Shown here in pieces: positions 7,680-13,727 of a stretch of 16,754 nucleotides of DNA (positions are counted from its first letter, which is position 1; every line of letters starts with the position of its first letter). The stretch spans positions 1 through 16,754 of the forward strand of contig DJXH01000063.1 in assembly GCA_002449665.1 (NCBI GenBank), written 5' to 3'. The notes under the pieces were generated by a model that worked only from the letters and a program-made list of their open reading frames with translations, ran no database searches and was not told the origin of the DNA. This DNA comes from Bacteroidales bacterium UBA7009. GTDB lineage: Bacteria; Bacteroidota; Bacteroidia; Bacteroidales; Paludibacteraceae. A program made the translations under genes and the position numbers.

Positions 7680-9260
7680 ATGAAACGTATTTATATTCTT
7701 CTTTCTCTTGTAGTGCTGTTGGCAGGTTGTCGGCAGAGAAAAGACATTGTTATTCTGTTTGATAACGATGTACACTGTGCCGTGTCTATGTATCCCCTAA
7801 TGGCTTCTTTGCGCGACTCGGCTTTGAGCCATACCCCTAACGTAGCGGTAGTCAGTGCAGGAGATTTTGCACAGGGCGATTTGCTTGGCAGCCTGTCACA
7901 GGGCGAGTATATAGTAAGCATAATGAACGCTGTGCCGTATGACGTTACCACTATCGGTAATCACGAGTTTGACTATGGTATAGTGCAGCAGAATAAACTG
8001 GCAGACAGACTGACGGCGGATGTGGTGTGCTGTAATCTGTCGGATACCTTGGGTAATCTTCTATATACTCCATATTCGATTAAGCAGTATGGAGATAGAA
8101 AAGTGGCGTTTGTAGGGGCAGCCACGCCTACTACCTTTACTTCCGCTACACCCACTTTCTTCGAGGACTCATTAGGTAATATAATATTCGATTTCCATAC
8201 CGATGATTCGTTTGAACTCATACAGCAATCCGTGGACGAGGCAAGAAGCAAAGGGGCTGATTATGTTATAGTTTTGTCTCATCTTGGCGACGACAGCCGT
8301 ATTGCGAAGAGTACGGATATGGTGGCAGCCACACGCGGTATAGATGTCGTGCTTGACGGTCATTCCCACCATTTCCTCGACCTTCGTCTGCCTAATGCTG
8401 ACGGCGATACAGTAATGCTGCTTTCCACCGGCTCAAAAGGGCAAAGGATAGGCTGTCTGACCATTAAAACAGATGGCGCGCTTGTTTCTTCTTTCTGCGA
8501 CCCGATGACCGTTGCTCCCAAGCAGAGTGTGGCAGATACGGTGGAACACTATGTCGAACTTGCCCGCAAGTCGGTGTCGGCAGTTGTAGGCTATTGTGCA
8601 GTCAATCTGATAGACAGGGACGAGGACGGCAACCGTATCATTAGGATGTCCGAAACTAATCTGAGTGATTTTGTTGCTGATGCATTGCGCTATGTTACAG
8701 GTGCGCAGATTGGAGTTATCCACGGTGGCAGCCTGCGCTCGTCTGTCTTCAAGGGAGATATAACAATGGCGGAAATAATCAGTCTGCTGCCATTTAATAA
8801 CCACCTTGCCAAGGTTAGTATGACAGGGCAGCAACTGCTTGATGCTATGGAAGTGGCAGTGGCTGACTACCCCGAAGAAAGCGGCGATTTTCATATATGC
8901 AGCGGACTGAGATACACCATAGACCCGTCTGTCCCTTCTTCTGTTGTATATGACAAAGACCAGTTATTTGTTTCTGTAGGTGCGACACGCAGGATAGTGA
9001 AAATGGAGGTGGAAGACCCCAAAACACATAAGTATAAACCTATTGACCTTAATGCTACTTATACCATCGGCGGACTTGACTATACGCTGTTGCAGAAAGG
9101 GGCTGCGGGTATGTACCGCTATTCAACGCCTCTGCCCTGTGAGCCTATGAAAGATACAGAGGTGGTGTTGAGTTATATCAAGCATCTTGGCGATACCATA
9201 CCCGCTTTTCTTTACGGAAACGAGAAAGGGCAGGTCAGGTTTGCCGTAGTAAAGAAATAA
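7680..9260 (+). CDS. 5'-nucleotidase / metallophosphatase lipoprotein (UshA family)
   Basis: A surface or periplasmic metal-dependent phosphohydrolase expected to release nucleosides from nucleotides or from 2',3'-cyclic nucleotides. Seen: signal peptide with lipobox LLAGC (Cys17); N-terminal calcineurin-like metallophosphatase domain with metal ligands in NDVH (Asp30, His32), AGDF (60-63), GNHEFDYG (93-100, Asn94 and His95), LSHLGDD (His201) and GHSHH (227-231). A C-terminal 5'-nucleotidase domain follows with VIHGGSLR, LLPFNN and IGGLDYTLLQKGAAG, the nucleotide-binding and closure segments. The 526-residue length is typical. The start is the ATG before the signal peptide, about 30 nt downstream of a consensus promoter. 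The next gene begins 7 nt after its stop and is probably cotranscribed. In some Bacteroidetes this protein is split into two genes; here it is one. Substrate preference is not visible. Confidence 0.9.
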   Translation: MKRIYILLSLVVLLAGCRQRKDIVILFDNDVHCAVSMYPLMASLRDSALSHTPNVAVVSAGDFAQGDLLGSLSQGEYIVSIMNAVPYDVTTIGNHEFDYGIVQQNKLADRLTADVVCCNLSDTLGNLLYTPYSIKQYGDRKVAFVGAATPTTFTSATPTFFEDSLGNIIFDFHTDDSFELIQQSVDEARSKGADYVIVLSHLGDDSRIAKSTDMVAATRGIDVVLDGHSHHFLDLRLPNADGDTVMLLSTGSKGQRIGCLTIKTDGALVSSFCDPMTVAPKQSVADTVEHYVELARKSVSAVVGYCAVNLIDRDEDGNRIIRMSETNLSDFVADALRYVTGAQIGVIHGGSLRSSVFKGDITMAEIISLLPFNNHLAKVSMTGQQLLDAMEVAVADYPEESGDFHICSGLRYTIDPSVPSSVVYDKDQLFVSVGATRRIVKMEVEDPKTHKYKPIDLNATYTIGGLDYTLLQKGAAGMYRYSTPLPCEPMKDTEVVLSYIKHLGDTIPAFLYGNEKGQVRFAVVKK

Positions 9261-9267
9261 TATTGAG

Positions 9268-9708
9268 ATGAATACTGACGAACTGATAGAAAGTTATGTA
9301 AAAAAGGCTGAAGACCTTTTTGCTGACGGTTTTAACTGTGCGCAGGCGGTGTTTGCCGCTTGTGCACAGTTGTTTGGCATAGACGAACAGACAGCATTGC
9401 GCCTGTCTGCCTCTTTCGGCGGAGGTATGGGGCGTATGCACTATACCTGCGGTGCCGCCTCGGCTATGTTTATGCTTGAGGGACTGTGTTCAGGTTCCGC
9501 TACGCCGAGAGATACTGAGGGCAAGATGAATAACTACGTGCAGGTAAGGCTGTTAGCCGACAGTTTTAGAGCTACGTTCGGGAGCATTACTTGTAGCGAA
9601 CTGCTCGCAATGGGGCAGGGGCGGAAAACTCCGTGCAAGCAGCTTGTGGCAGGGGCTGTAAGGATTTTTTTGCACAAAAATGCTTATTTGTTTGCAGATA
9701 TGCAATAA
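9268..9708 (+). CDS. C_GCAxxG_C_C family redox-type protein
   Basis: A 146-residue cytoplasmic protein of the C_GCAxxG_C_C family (TIGR01909-like), which has conserved cysteines and is thought to bind a metal or take part in electron transfer; no reaction is established. Seen: Cys24 in FNCAQAV, the glycine-rich GGGMGR (51-56), Cys61 in TCGAAS, Cys109 in SITCSELL and Cys123 in TPCKQL, which match the family's four-cysteine plan. No signal peptide is present. The start ATG follows the nucleotidase stop by 7 nt, so the two form a small operon. The -33 element of the downstream tRNA promoter lies inside the last codons of this gene. Confidence 0.8.
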   Translation: MNTDELIESYVKKAEDLFADGFNCAQAVFAACAQLFGIDEQTALRLSASFGGGMGRMHYTCGAASAMFMLEGLCSGSATPRDTEGKMNNYVQVRLLADSFRATFGSITCSELLAMGQGRKTPCKQLVAGAVRIFLHKNAYLFADMQ

Positions 9709-9722
9709 TGTCCTTACCTTTG
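9691..9722 (+). promoter_or_regulatory. Promoter of tRNA-Ala
   Basis: TTTG at 9691-9694 and TACCTTTG at 9715-9722 are separated by 20 nt, a full match to the Bacteroidetes consensus. The -33 box is within the end of the C_GCAxxG_C_C gene. Transcription would begin near 9728, leaving a pre-tRNA leader of about 56 nt. Confidence 0.7.
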
Positions 9723-9729
9723 CAGCCGA

Positions 9730-9771
9730 TATTTGAAGTTTGACAATAATAAAATTGTAAATTTTCAAATA
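9730..9771 (+). repeat. AT-rich inverted repeat in the pre-tRNA leader
   Basis: Two 18-nt arms (9730-9747 and 9754-9771) are complementary at 15 of 18 positions and enclose a 6-nt loop (AATAAA). The hairpin begins about where the transcript should start and ends 12 nt before the mature tRNA 5' end. It may shape pre-tRNA processing or be an operator overlapping the start site. No role is known to me. Confidence 0.55.
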
Positions 9772-9783
9772 GTAAATGTCTTT

Positions 9784-9857
9784 GGGGTATTAGCTCATCC
9801 GGCTAGAGCGCGACACTGGCAGTGTCGAGGTGAGCGGTTCGAGTCCGCTATACTCCA
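9784..9857 (+). tRNA. tRNA-Ala (anticodon GGC)
   Basis: The sequence folds into a standard 74-nt cloverleaf. The acceptor stem is GGGGTAT (9784-9790) with ATACTCC (9850-9856), including the G3:U70 wobble pair that marks alanine tRNAs. The D stem is GCTC/GAGC. The anticodon stem CGACA/TGTCG carries loop CTGGCAG, with anticodon GGC at 9818-9820, reading GCC and GCU/GCC-type alanine codons. The T stem AGCGG/CCGCT has the TTCGAGT loop. The discriminator is A9857, and CCA is not encoded (CAA follows), so it must be added after transcription. It has its own promoter and leader. Its 3' end borders the scar region. Confidence 0.95.
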
Positions 9858-9962
9858 CAATCTTAAGTTCTGCGATGGGTTTGGTAACACCGAGGAAGCC
9901 GAGATTGTAGGTGCTACGAAAGATTTTTTATAGCGCACATAAAACTATTTCATACTCCACAA
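9850..9962. repeat. 11-bp direct repeat of the tRNA-Ala 3' end (possible attachment-site scar)
   Basis: ATACTCCACAA occurs at 9850-9860, covering the last eight bases of the tRNA plus three flanking bases, and again at 9952-9962. The copies lie 102 bp apart. Duplicated tRNA 3' ends are typical of attachment sites of integrative elements, but 11 bp is short. The second copy also falls inside the coding sequence of a conserved motif (NLWSM) of the DUF1016 remnant, so chance similarity is possible. Confidence 0.35.
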
Positions 9963-10118
9963 GTTACGAGGTGAAGTTCCAATATCTGGAAACTTTTCTT
10001 TGAGGTCAGCAGACAGGCGTTTGACGACTCCTTCTCCGTAGGCACTCTCTATCTTGTTTTCATAGAGTATTTGACCAATACGCCAATATGTATTTGCCTC
10101 GATGGACGCTATTTGCAT
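9921..10118 (-). pseudogene. Broken DUF1016/YhcG-type PD-(D/E)XK nuclease fragment
   Basis: Reading leftward from an ATG at 10118, 57 codons encode a piece resembling the N-terminal DUF1016 domain: SIEANTYWRIGQIL, then AYGEGVVKRLSADLKEKFPD, then PRNLWSMK. A TAG at 9945-9947 interrupts the frame, yet the codons beyond it continue the expected FYVRYKKS. This suggests a nonsense mutation in a once longer gene. Intact family members are roughly 330-380 residues, so most of the protein, including the C-terminal nuclease domain, is missing, along with about 20-40 N-terminal residues. The frame stays open from 9944 to the tRNA end (an SVLPNPSQNLRL stretch is faintly DUF1016-like). The family is common around restriction-modification loci and on mobile DNA. 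The fragment abuts tRNA-Ala in antisense and looks like residue of an integrated element. Confidence 0.6.
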
Positions 10119-10133
10119 AGTATTCTTTTTTAC

Positions 10134-10159
10134 AAAACTGCTACGCGCGTAGCAGTTTT
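10134..10159. repeat. Perfect 26-bp palindrome
   Basis: The 13-nt arm AAAACTGCTACGC is followed immediately by its exact reverse complement, with no spacer. It could be a dimeric repressor operator. It lies just downstream of a near-consensus minus-strand promoter for the nuclease remnant. It could also act as a bidirectional terminator, because the GC-rich centre is flanked by A4 and T4. The sequence does not decide between these. Confidence 0.7.
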
Positions 10160-10293
10160 ACCGCAATAAAAGTACAACTTTCTGTTGTTAAGTACTCAAA
10201 TTTGGCAACGTCGGAGATGTTGAAAAAGAAAAGTCCATCGTTTTTGTAATTTTCCGCAAAGTTGTGGCTATTACCTCGGGGCAGAGTTCGCAT
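10141..10293 (-). other. Unrecognised 50-codon open frame in the scar region
   Basis: The stretch 10160-10332 has no recognised gene. On the minus strand an ATG at 10293 opens 50 codons (beginning MRTLPRGNSHNF) and ends at a TAG inside the palindrome. The opposite strand is also open from 10192 to the permease 3' end, beginning around FGNVGDVEKEKS, but has no ATG. I recognise neither product. No convincing ribosome binding site precedes the ATG. It may be a gene remnant of the same element that left the nuclease fragment, or chance. Confidence 0.15.
10167..10200 (-). promoter_or_regulatory. Near-consensus promoter upstream of the nuclease remnant
   Basis: On the minus strand TACTTTTA (10174 to 10167) matches TAnnTTTG except for the last base. 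A TTTG lies 22 nt upstream (10200 to 10197). Initiation would fall near 10160, right at the edge of the palindrome. This is the arrangement expected for an autoregulated gene, now broken. Confidence 0.3.
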
Positions 10294-10325
10294 CAGAATT
10301 GGGCCGAAAGAGTGTATAACGAAAT

Positions 10326-10349
10326 AAAAAGTCTAACAGCTAACTTTTT
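10326..10349 (-). terminator. Possible terminator at the end of the export operon
   Basis: The arms AAAAAGT (10326-10332) and ACTTTTT (10343-10349) form a 7-bp, AT-rich inverted repeat with a 10-nt loop spanning the stop codon of the last permease gene. On the minus strand it ends in five T residues. The stem is weak, so the palindrome at 10134-10159 is an alternative end of transcription. Confidence 0.3.
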
Positions 10350-11547
10350 GTTTTTCTTTCAGTTTGCCGGTTATGTAAAGGAGCAGGCATGCAAGGAAGA
10401 AATATGCTCCGCTCAGAAGCCAGAGTGTGTAGTATTCCGCCCGCGTAGTCCATAGGCTTGCTCCCATAGAAGAGATGTGTATAAATCCGTGCGCGGCGGA
10501 TGTATATGGAATAAGATATGAAAGATAATGCCAAGCAGCGGGAATAAGTTCTTTGGGCCACGAGATTCCTGCGATGAAAAGGAAAATAAGAGATGAAGAG
10601 ATAAGCAGTACGATGCCGGATTCTCGGTTGCGGATAAAAACGCTGACACACATAGAGAAAAAAATAGCGGATAGCAGGAACGGCACAATAAAGCGCAGCA
10701 GGTCTGCTGTTTGCCCGATATGCGGCAAGTCGAAAAGTCGCGGTAAAGCAATAAGCAGGATGGCCGCTAAGGCATAGTAAATAACAAAATAAGCAGAGCC
10801 GCGACCCAAAATGATACGCAGTATGGAGTATTTGCGTCTGCGCCCGGGGAGCAAGTATAACTCTTTGTTTTCCTCTCGTGCCGTACCGCCTAACATGCAG
10901 ATGCCGAAGAAGAGTGTCTGATGCAGGATCATCACTAACACTGCGGGGATAAGGAAAGAGCCGTAGCCGCCTGTAGGAGCGAAAAGCGCGGTTTCGCTGT
11001 AAGGAGCATCCTGTACAAGCGACCAAGCAAACTGTTTGTCAATACCCGTCTGTTGATAGCGGTCTATTTGTATGTTTTGCATAGACTCTAACATCACCAT
11101 ATTACAACTCAGAAAGACACCTTTCATATAAAGGAAGGATGACATATCGCAGTAGAGCGAAATGTGTGCCTTACCGAGCGGGTCGGCCAACTTGGAGGCG
11201 TAATCATAGGGAAAGTAGATGATTCCGTGTATTTTCCCTCTGCGCATAAGTTGTTCGGCTTCAGCCATAGAGGTACAGAAGCAGGTGATTTTTACCTCGG
11301 GTGTTGCGTCCCATTTGTGCAGGAAATCGCGGCTGTCAGGCGACTTGCTCAAATCAACCACGGCTACTGGAATATCCGTAATCTGTTCGTTCCAATAGAT
11401 ACCCTTATAGATAAAGGGATATGCCAAGGTGGCGACAATGAAGATGACCACCACTCCCGGGTCGCGGAAGATACGCCTTAATTCGGTGATAAATACGTTG
11501 TAGGTGTCTATTGCCTGAAGCCAAAGATGTCGGTAGATATGTTTCAT
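10333..11547 (-). CDS. ABC-2 type transporter permease (second of pair)
   Basis: An inner-membrane permease of the ABC-2/YhhJ type, 404 residues, expected to form a heterodimer with the permease encoded just upstream. Seen: one transmembrane segment near residues 30-50 (VVVIFIVATLAYPFIY), a large periplasmic domain (about 55-205) beginning DIPVAVVDLSKS as in this family, then five or so hydrophobic segments to the C-terminus. The SWPKELIPAAWHYLSYLIPYTSAAHGF segment, read in parts, is the usual ABC-2 membrane signature. The start chosen is the ATG at 11547, because it overlaps the upstream stop as ATGA. The frame is open further to 11625, but that lies inside the upstream gene. It is the last gene of the operon. 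The cargo is unknown. Confidence 0.85.
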   Translation of the reverse strand: MKHIYRHLWLQAIDTYNVFITELRRIFRDPGVVVIFIVATLAYPFIYKGIYWNEQITDIPVAVVDLSKSPDSRDFLHKWDATPEVKITCFCTSMAEAEQLMRRGKIHGIIYFPYDYASKLADPLGKAHISLYCDMSSFLYMKGVFLSCNMVMLESMQNIQIDRYQQTGIDKQFAWSLVQDAPYSETALFAPTGGYGSFLIPAVLVMILHQTLFFGICMLGGTAREENKELYLLPGRRRKYSILRIILGRGSAYFVIYYALAAILLIALPRLFDLPHIGQTADLLRFIVPFLLSAIFFSMCVSVFIRNRESGIVLLISSSLIFLFIAGISWPKELIPAAWHYLSYLIPYTSAAHGFIHISSMGASLWTTRAEYYTLWLLSGAYFFLACLLLYITGKLKEKQKVSC

Positions 11548-12719
11548 TTGAGCGGATAGTTTTGATAGACCAATGCTCTGTGCAGGCGTGGTGCAACGCA
11601 GAGCGATAGGAGTATGAATGTACACAGAGAAAGAGCTGGTATAATAGAATCCGTAGCCGGAGCCGCCATAAGGGCTTCGTTGACATAGATGAGATAGTAG
11701 TGCCGGAGCGGTTCGAGGTTGGCGAGAGCCTGAACGGGCGGAAGCATATTAGAAACGGGGTATGTAAAACCGGACAGCGAAAAACCCAACATAGAGTAGA
11801 GTGCTCCTACAGAAATTGCATCCCTCAATGTAGGCAGACAGCCGATAAGTATGATGCCTGCCGATTCCATAGCAAAGATAAATAGTATCAATCCCAAGAG
11901 CAACCGTATATGACTGCCATTCACGGGGAAGCCGGCGAAACCGAACATTATGCCGTAACAGCCGAAACCGAGAATGACATACAATAGTGTATAAGGGATA
12001 AGTTTGCCTAATATGGCGACAAAATAGTTTCCGCCTGCGGCGCTTAGCCACTCACGTGATGTCTGCATCTTCAGTTCGTAGCCTATAGCAAAAATGGTAA
12101 GCATAATGCATATTAAACCCAATATGCCCGGGAGTATGGTACTGACTAAATATACAGAGTAGTTATTCCATGGGTTCGCAATCATGTGTGCCTCAATTGC
12201 AATGGGCTGAATGCGCTGCATAATCATATCATCGGTCATACCTTTTTTGCGAAGTACCTCACGTTGAAAGGCACCGGAAACAAGGTTCGCCACAGTCAGC
12301 ATCTGCTTGTATGCCGTATTGCCGCCTACGGTATAGGCGTTAGTAACATAAAAGTGCAACTGCGGGCGTTTGAAGTCAACAAGATCGCTGTAGAAACCTT
12401 CAGGGATAACGAATATACCGTATATTTCGCCTTGCTGCATAGTTTCCCGCGCTTCTTGGTAAGAGAATGTCAGTAAGCGTATATCCACAGCCGATGTAGC
12501 CTGCATCTCGTGGCTTAACCGGCGTGAGATAGCTGTTTGATCCAAGTCCACGACGGCAATCGGAATCTGCTCGGCGGAACCTCTCTTCATTAGGGTGATA
12601 AAGAAGAATGTAGAAAGCAACATCACTCCCACCGAAGCGAACAGATAGAGCGGACGTGCGAACATCTGCTTGAGTTCGCGTCGTATCACTTGCCGTATGT
12701 TTATAAGTATATCAATCAT
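11544..12719 (-). CDS. ABC-2 type transporter permease (first of pair)
   Basis: A 391-residue inner-membrane permease of the ABC-2 family. Seen: cytoplasmic N-terminus with RRELKQMFARPLY, a transmembrane helix at about 24-43, a large extracytoplasmic domain (about 45-185) beginning with IPIAVVDLDQT, then a block of hydrophobic helices from about 190 to 375. These include the conserved GFTYPVSNMLPPVQALANL stretch before the last helix. The paired gene downstream has the same layout but differs in sequence, so the two probably arose from an old duplication and act together. Both its start (overlapping the HlyD gene stop) and its stop (overlapping the next start) are ATGA junctions, so translation is probably coupled. 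No nucleotide-binding protein is encoded beside it. Confidence 0.88.
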   Translation of the reverse strand: MIDILINIRQVIRRELKQMFARPLYLFASVGVMLLSTFFFITLMKRGSAEQIPIAVVDLDQTAISRRLSHEMQATSAVDIRLLTFSYQEARETMQQGEIYGIFVIPEGFYSDLVDFKRPQLHFYVTNAYTVGGNTAYKQMLTVANLVSGAFQREVLRKKGMTDDMIMQRIQPIAIEAHMIANPWNNYSVYLVSTILPGILGLICIMLTIFAIGYELKMQTSREWLSAAGGNYFVAILGKLIPYTLLYVILGFGCYGIMFGFAGFPVNGSHIRLLLGLILFIFAMESAGIILIGCLPTLRDAISVGALYSMLGFSLSGFTYPVSNMLPPVQALANLEPLRHYYLIYVNEALMAAPATDSIIPALSLCTFILLSLCVAPRLHRALVYQNYPLK

Positions 12720-13702
12720 TTGACCACTAATGCTGTCATACCCGGACGGAGGTTAGGAATAGTTGCCAGCGGACGGCATTTGACATCGAAAGTGCGTACG
12801 TCAAAGCCGCCGTTTTGCTTAGTAGAACGCCAAGTAGCGTAAGTCCCCATTGCTCTGATATTGGTGATTCTGACAGGGTATTCGCTTTCGCCGAGAGCCG
12901 GAATGCGGATATTAGCCACATCGCCGACAGAGAATCCCGATAGCATATCTTCCCTTACTGCAAACGTGAACCATACGTCGTTCATGTCAACTACGGACAT
13001 CACGGGACTGCCTTGCCCGACAAGTTCTCCCACTTTAGGAAACAATTCGCTCACCTCTCCGTCGCAAGGGGAGAGCAGGTAGCGTTCGGCTTCGGCTGCG
13101 GCGACCTCCTTGAGTACGGCATCCACTTTTGCCACTTGCGCTTCTGCTGCGGCTTTATCCTCTTTGCGTGCGCCTGCCAATGCCATATCATATTGGCTCT
13201 TGGCAGCGCGGACAGTGGCTTTAGCCGCTTTGTATTGTGCTTCCGTTTCGTCTCTTTTCTGCTCGCTGATTACGCCTTTCTCATATAGGCGTTGTACCCG
13301 TTCGTAACTCTTGCGGTATATCTCTTCACCCGCTTTGGCTTTCTGATACAGCTCGTATGCTCCTGTTATCTGCTCTCGTTGGGCACCGTTTTTAGCCTTT
13401 TCATTTACAGCCTCCGCCATATTGCGGGCAGCTAATGCCTGCTCCTTCTTCGCTTCTACTTCCGGAGAATAGATGATGACCAAGGTATCTCCTTTATGTA
13501 CCTTGTCTCCCTCCTCATAGAGATACATCTCCACACGCCCCGGAACTTTACCGGCAACGCGGTATTCGGCAGCTTCTGCTTCTCCCTGAATAACAACATC
13601 TTCCGGGCGCAAAGCAAACACGCCGACCAATGCTACGATAACAACCACTGTGAGAAGTGCTACTATACCCAACAGCAGGCTTCCTTCTTTTTGTCTTGTC
13701 AT
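12716..13702 (-). CDS. HlyD-family membrane fusion protein (periplasmic adaptor)
   Basis: A 328-residue adaptor that should bridge the inner-membrane permeases to the TolC channel across the periplasm. Seen: an N-terminal membrane anchor at about 10-31, a lipoyl/barrel-sandwich half-motif (EYRVAGKVPGRVEMYLYEEGDKVHKGDTL, in parts, about 46-74), a long alpha-helical hairpin rich in Ala, Glu and Lys at about 80-205, the second lipoyl half (LLSPCDGEVSELFPKVGELV), then a beta-barrel with VWFTFAVREDML. The C-terminal LRPGMTALVVK is typical. The start is the ATG at 13702, 25 nt after the TolC gene stop, preceded by an AT-rich, purine-containing site. The stop overlaps the first permease start as ATGA. 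Confidence 0.92.
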   Translation of the reverse strand: MTRQKEGSLLLGIVALLTVVVIVALVGVFALRPEDVVIQGEAEAAEYRVAGKVPGRVEMYLYEEGDKVHKGDTLVIIYSPEVEAKKEQALAARNMAEAVNEKAKNGAQREQITGAYELYQKAKAGEEIYRKSYERVQRLYEKGVISEQKRDETEAQYKAAKATVRAAKSQYDMALAGARKEDKAAAEAQVAKVDAVLKEVAAAEAERYLLSPCDGEVSELFPKVGELVGQGSPVMSVVDMNDVWFTFAVREDMLSGFSVGDVANIRIPALGESEYPVRITNIRAMGTYATWRSTKQNGGFDVRTFDVKCRPLATIPNLRPGMTALVVK

Positions 13703-13727
13703 ATTGTCTTAATTTCTAATAATTATA

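Noticed and set aside
9907..9929. Possible tRNA terminator: GTAG/CTAC mini-hairpin followed after 6 nt by T6
   Set aside because: A 4-bp stem separated from the T run is too weak. The T run is also explained as Lys codons of the antisense nuclease remnant.
9733..9933. 66-codon open frame across the tRNA
   Set aside because: It covers a complete tRNA-Ala cloverleaf, so the frame is incidental.
10553..13307. Numerous short plus-strand open frames opposite the export operon
   Set aside because: All are shadows of the permease and HlyD genes, with no conserved motifs or start signals.
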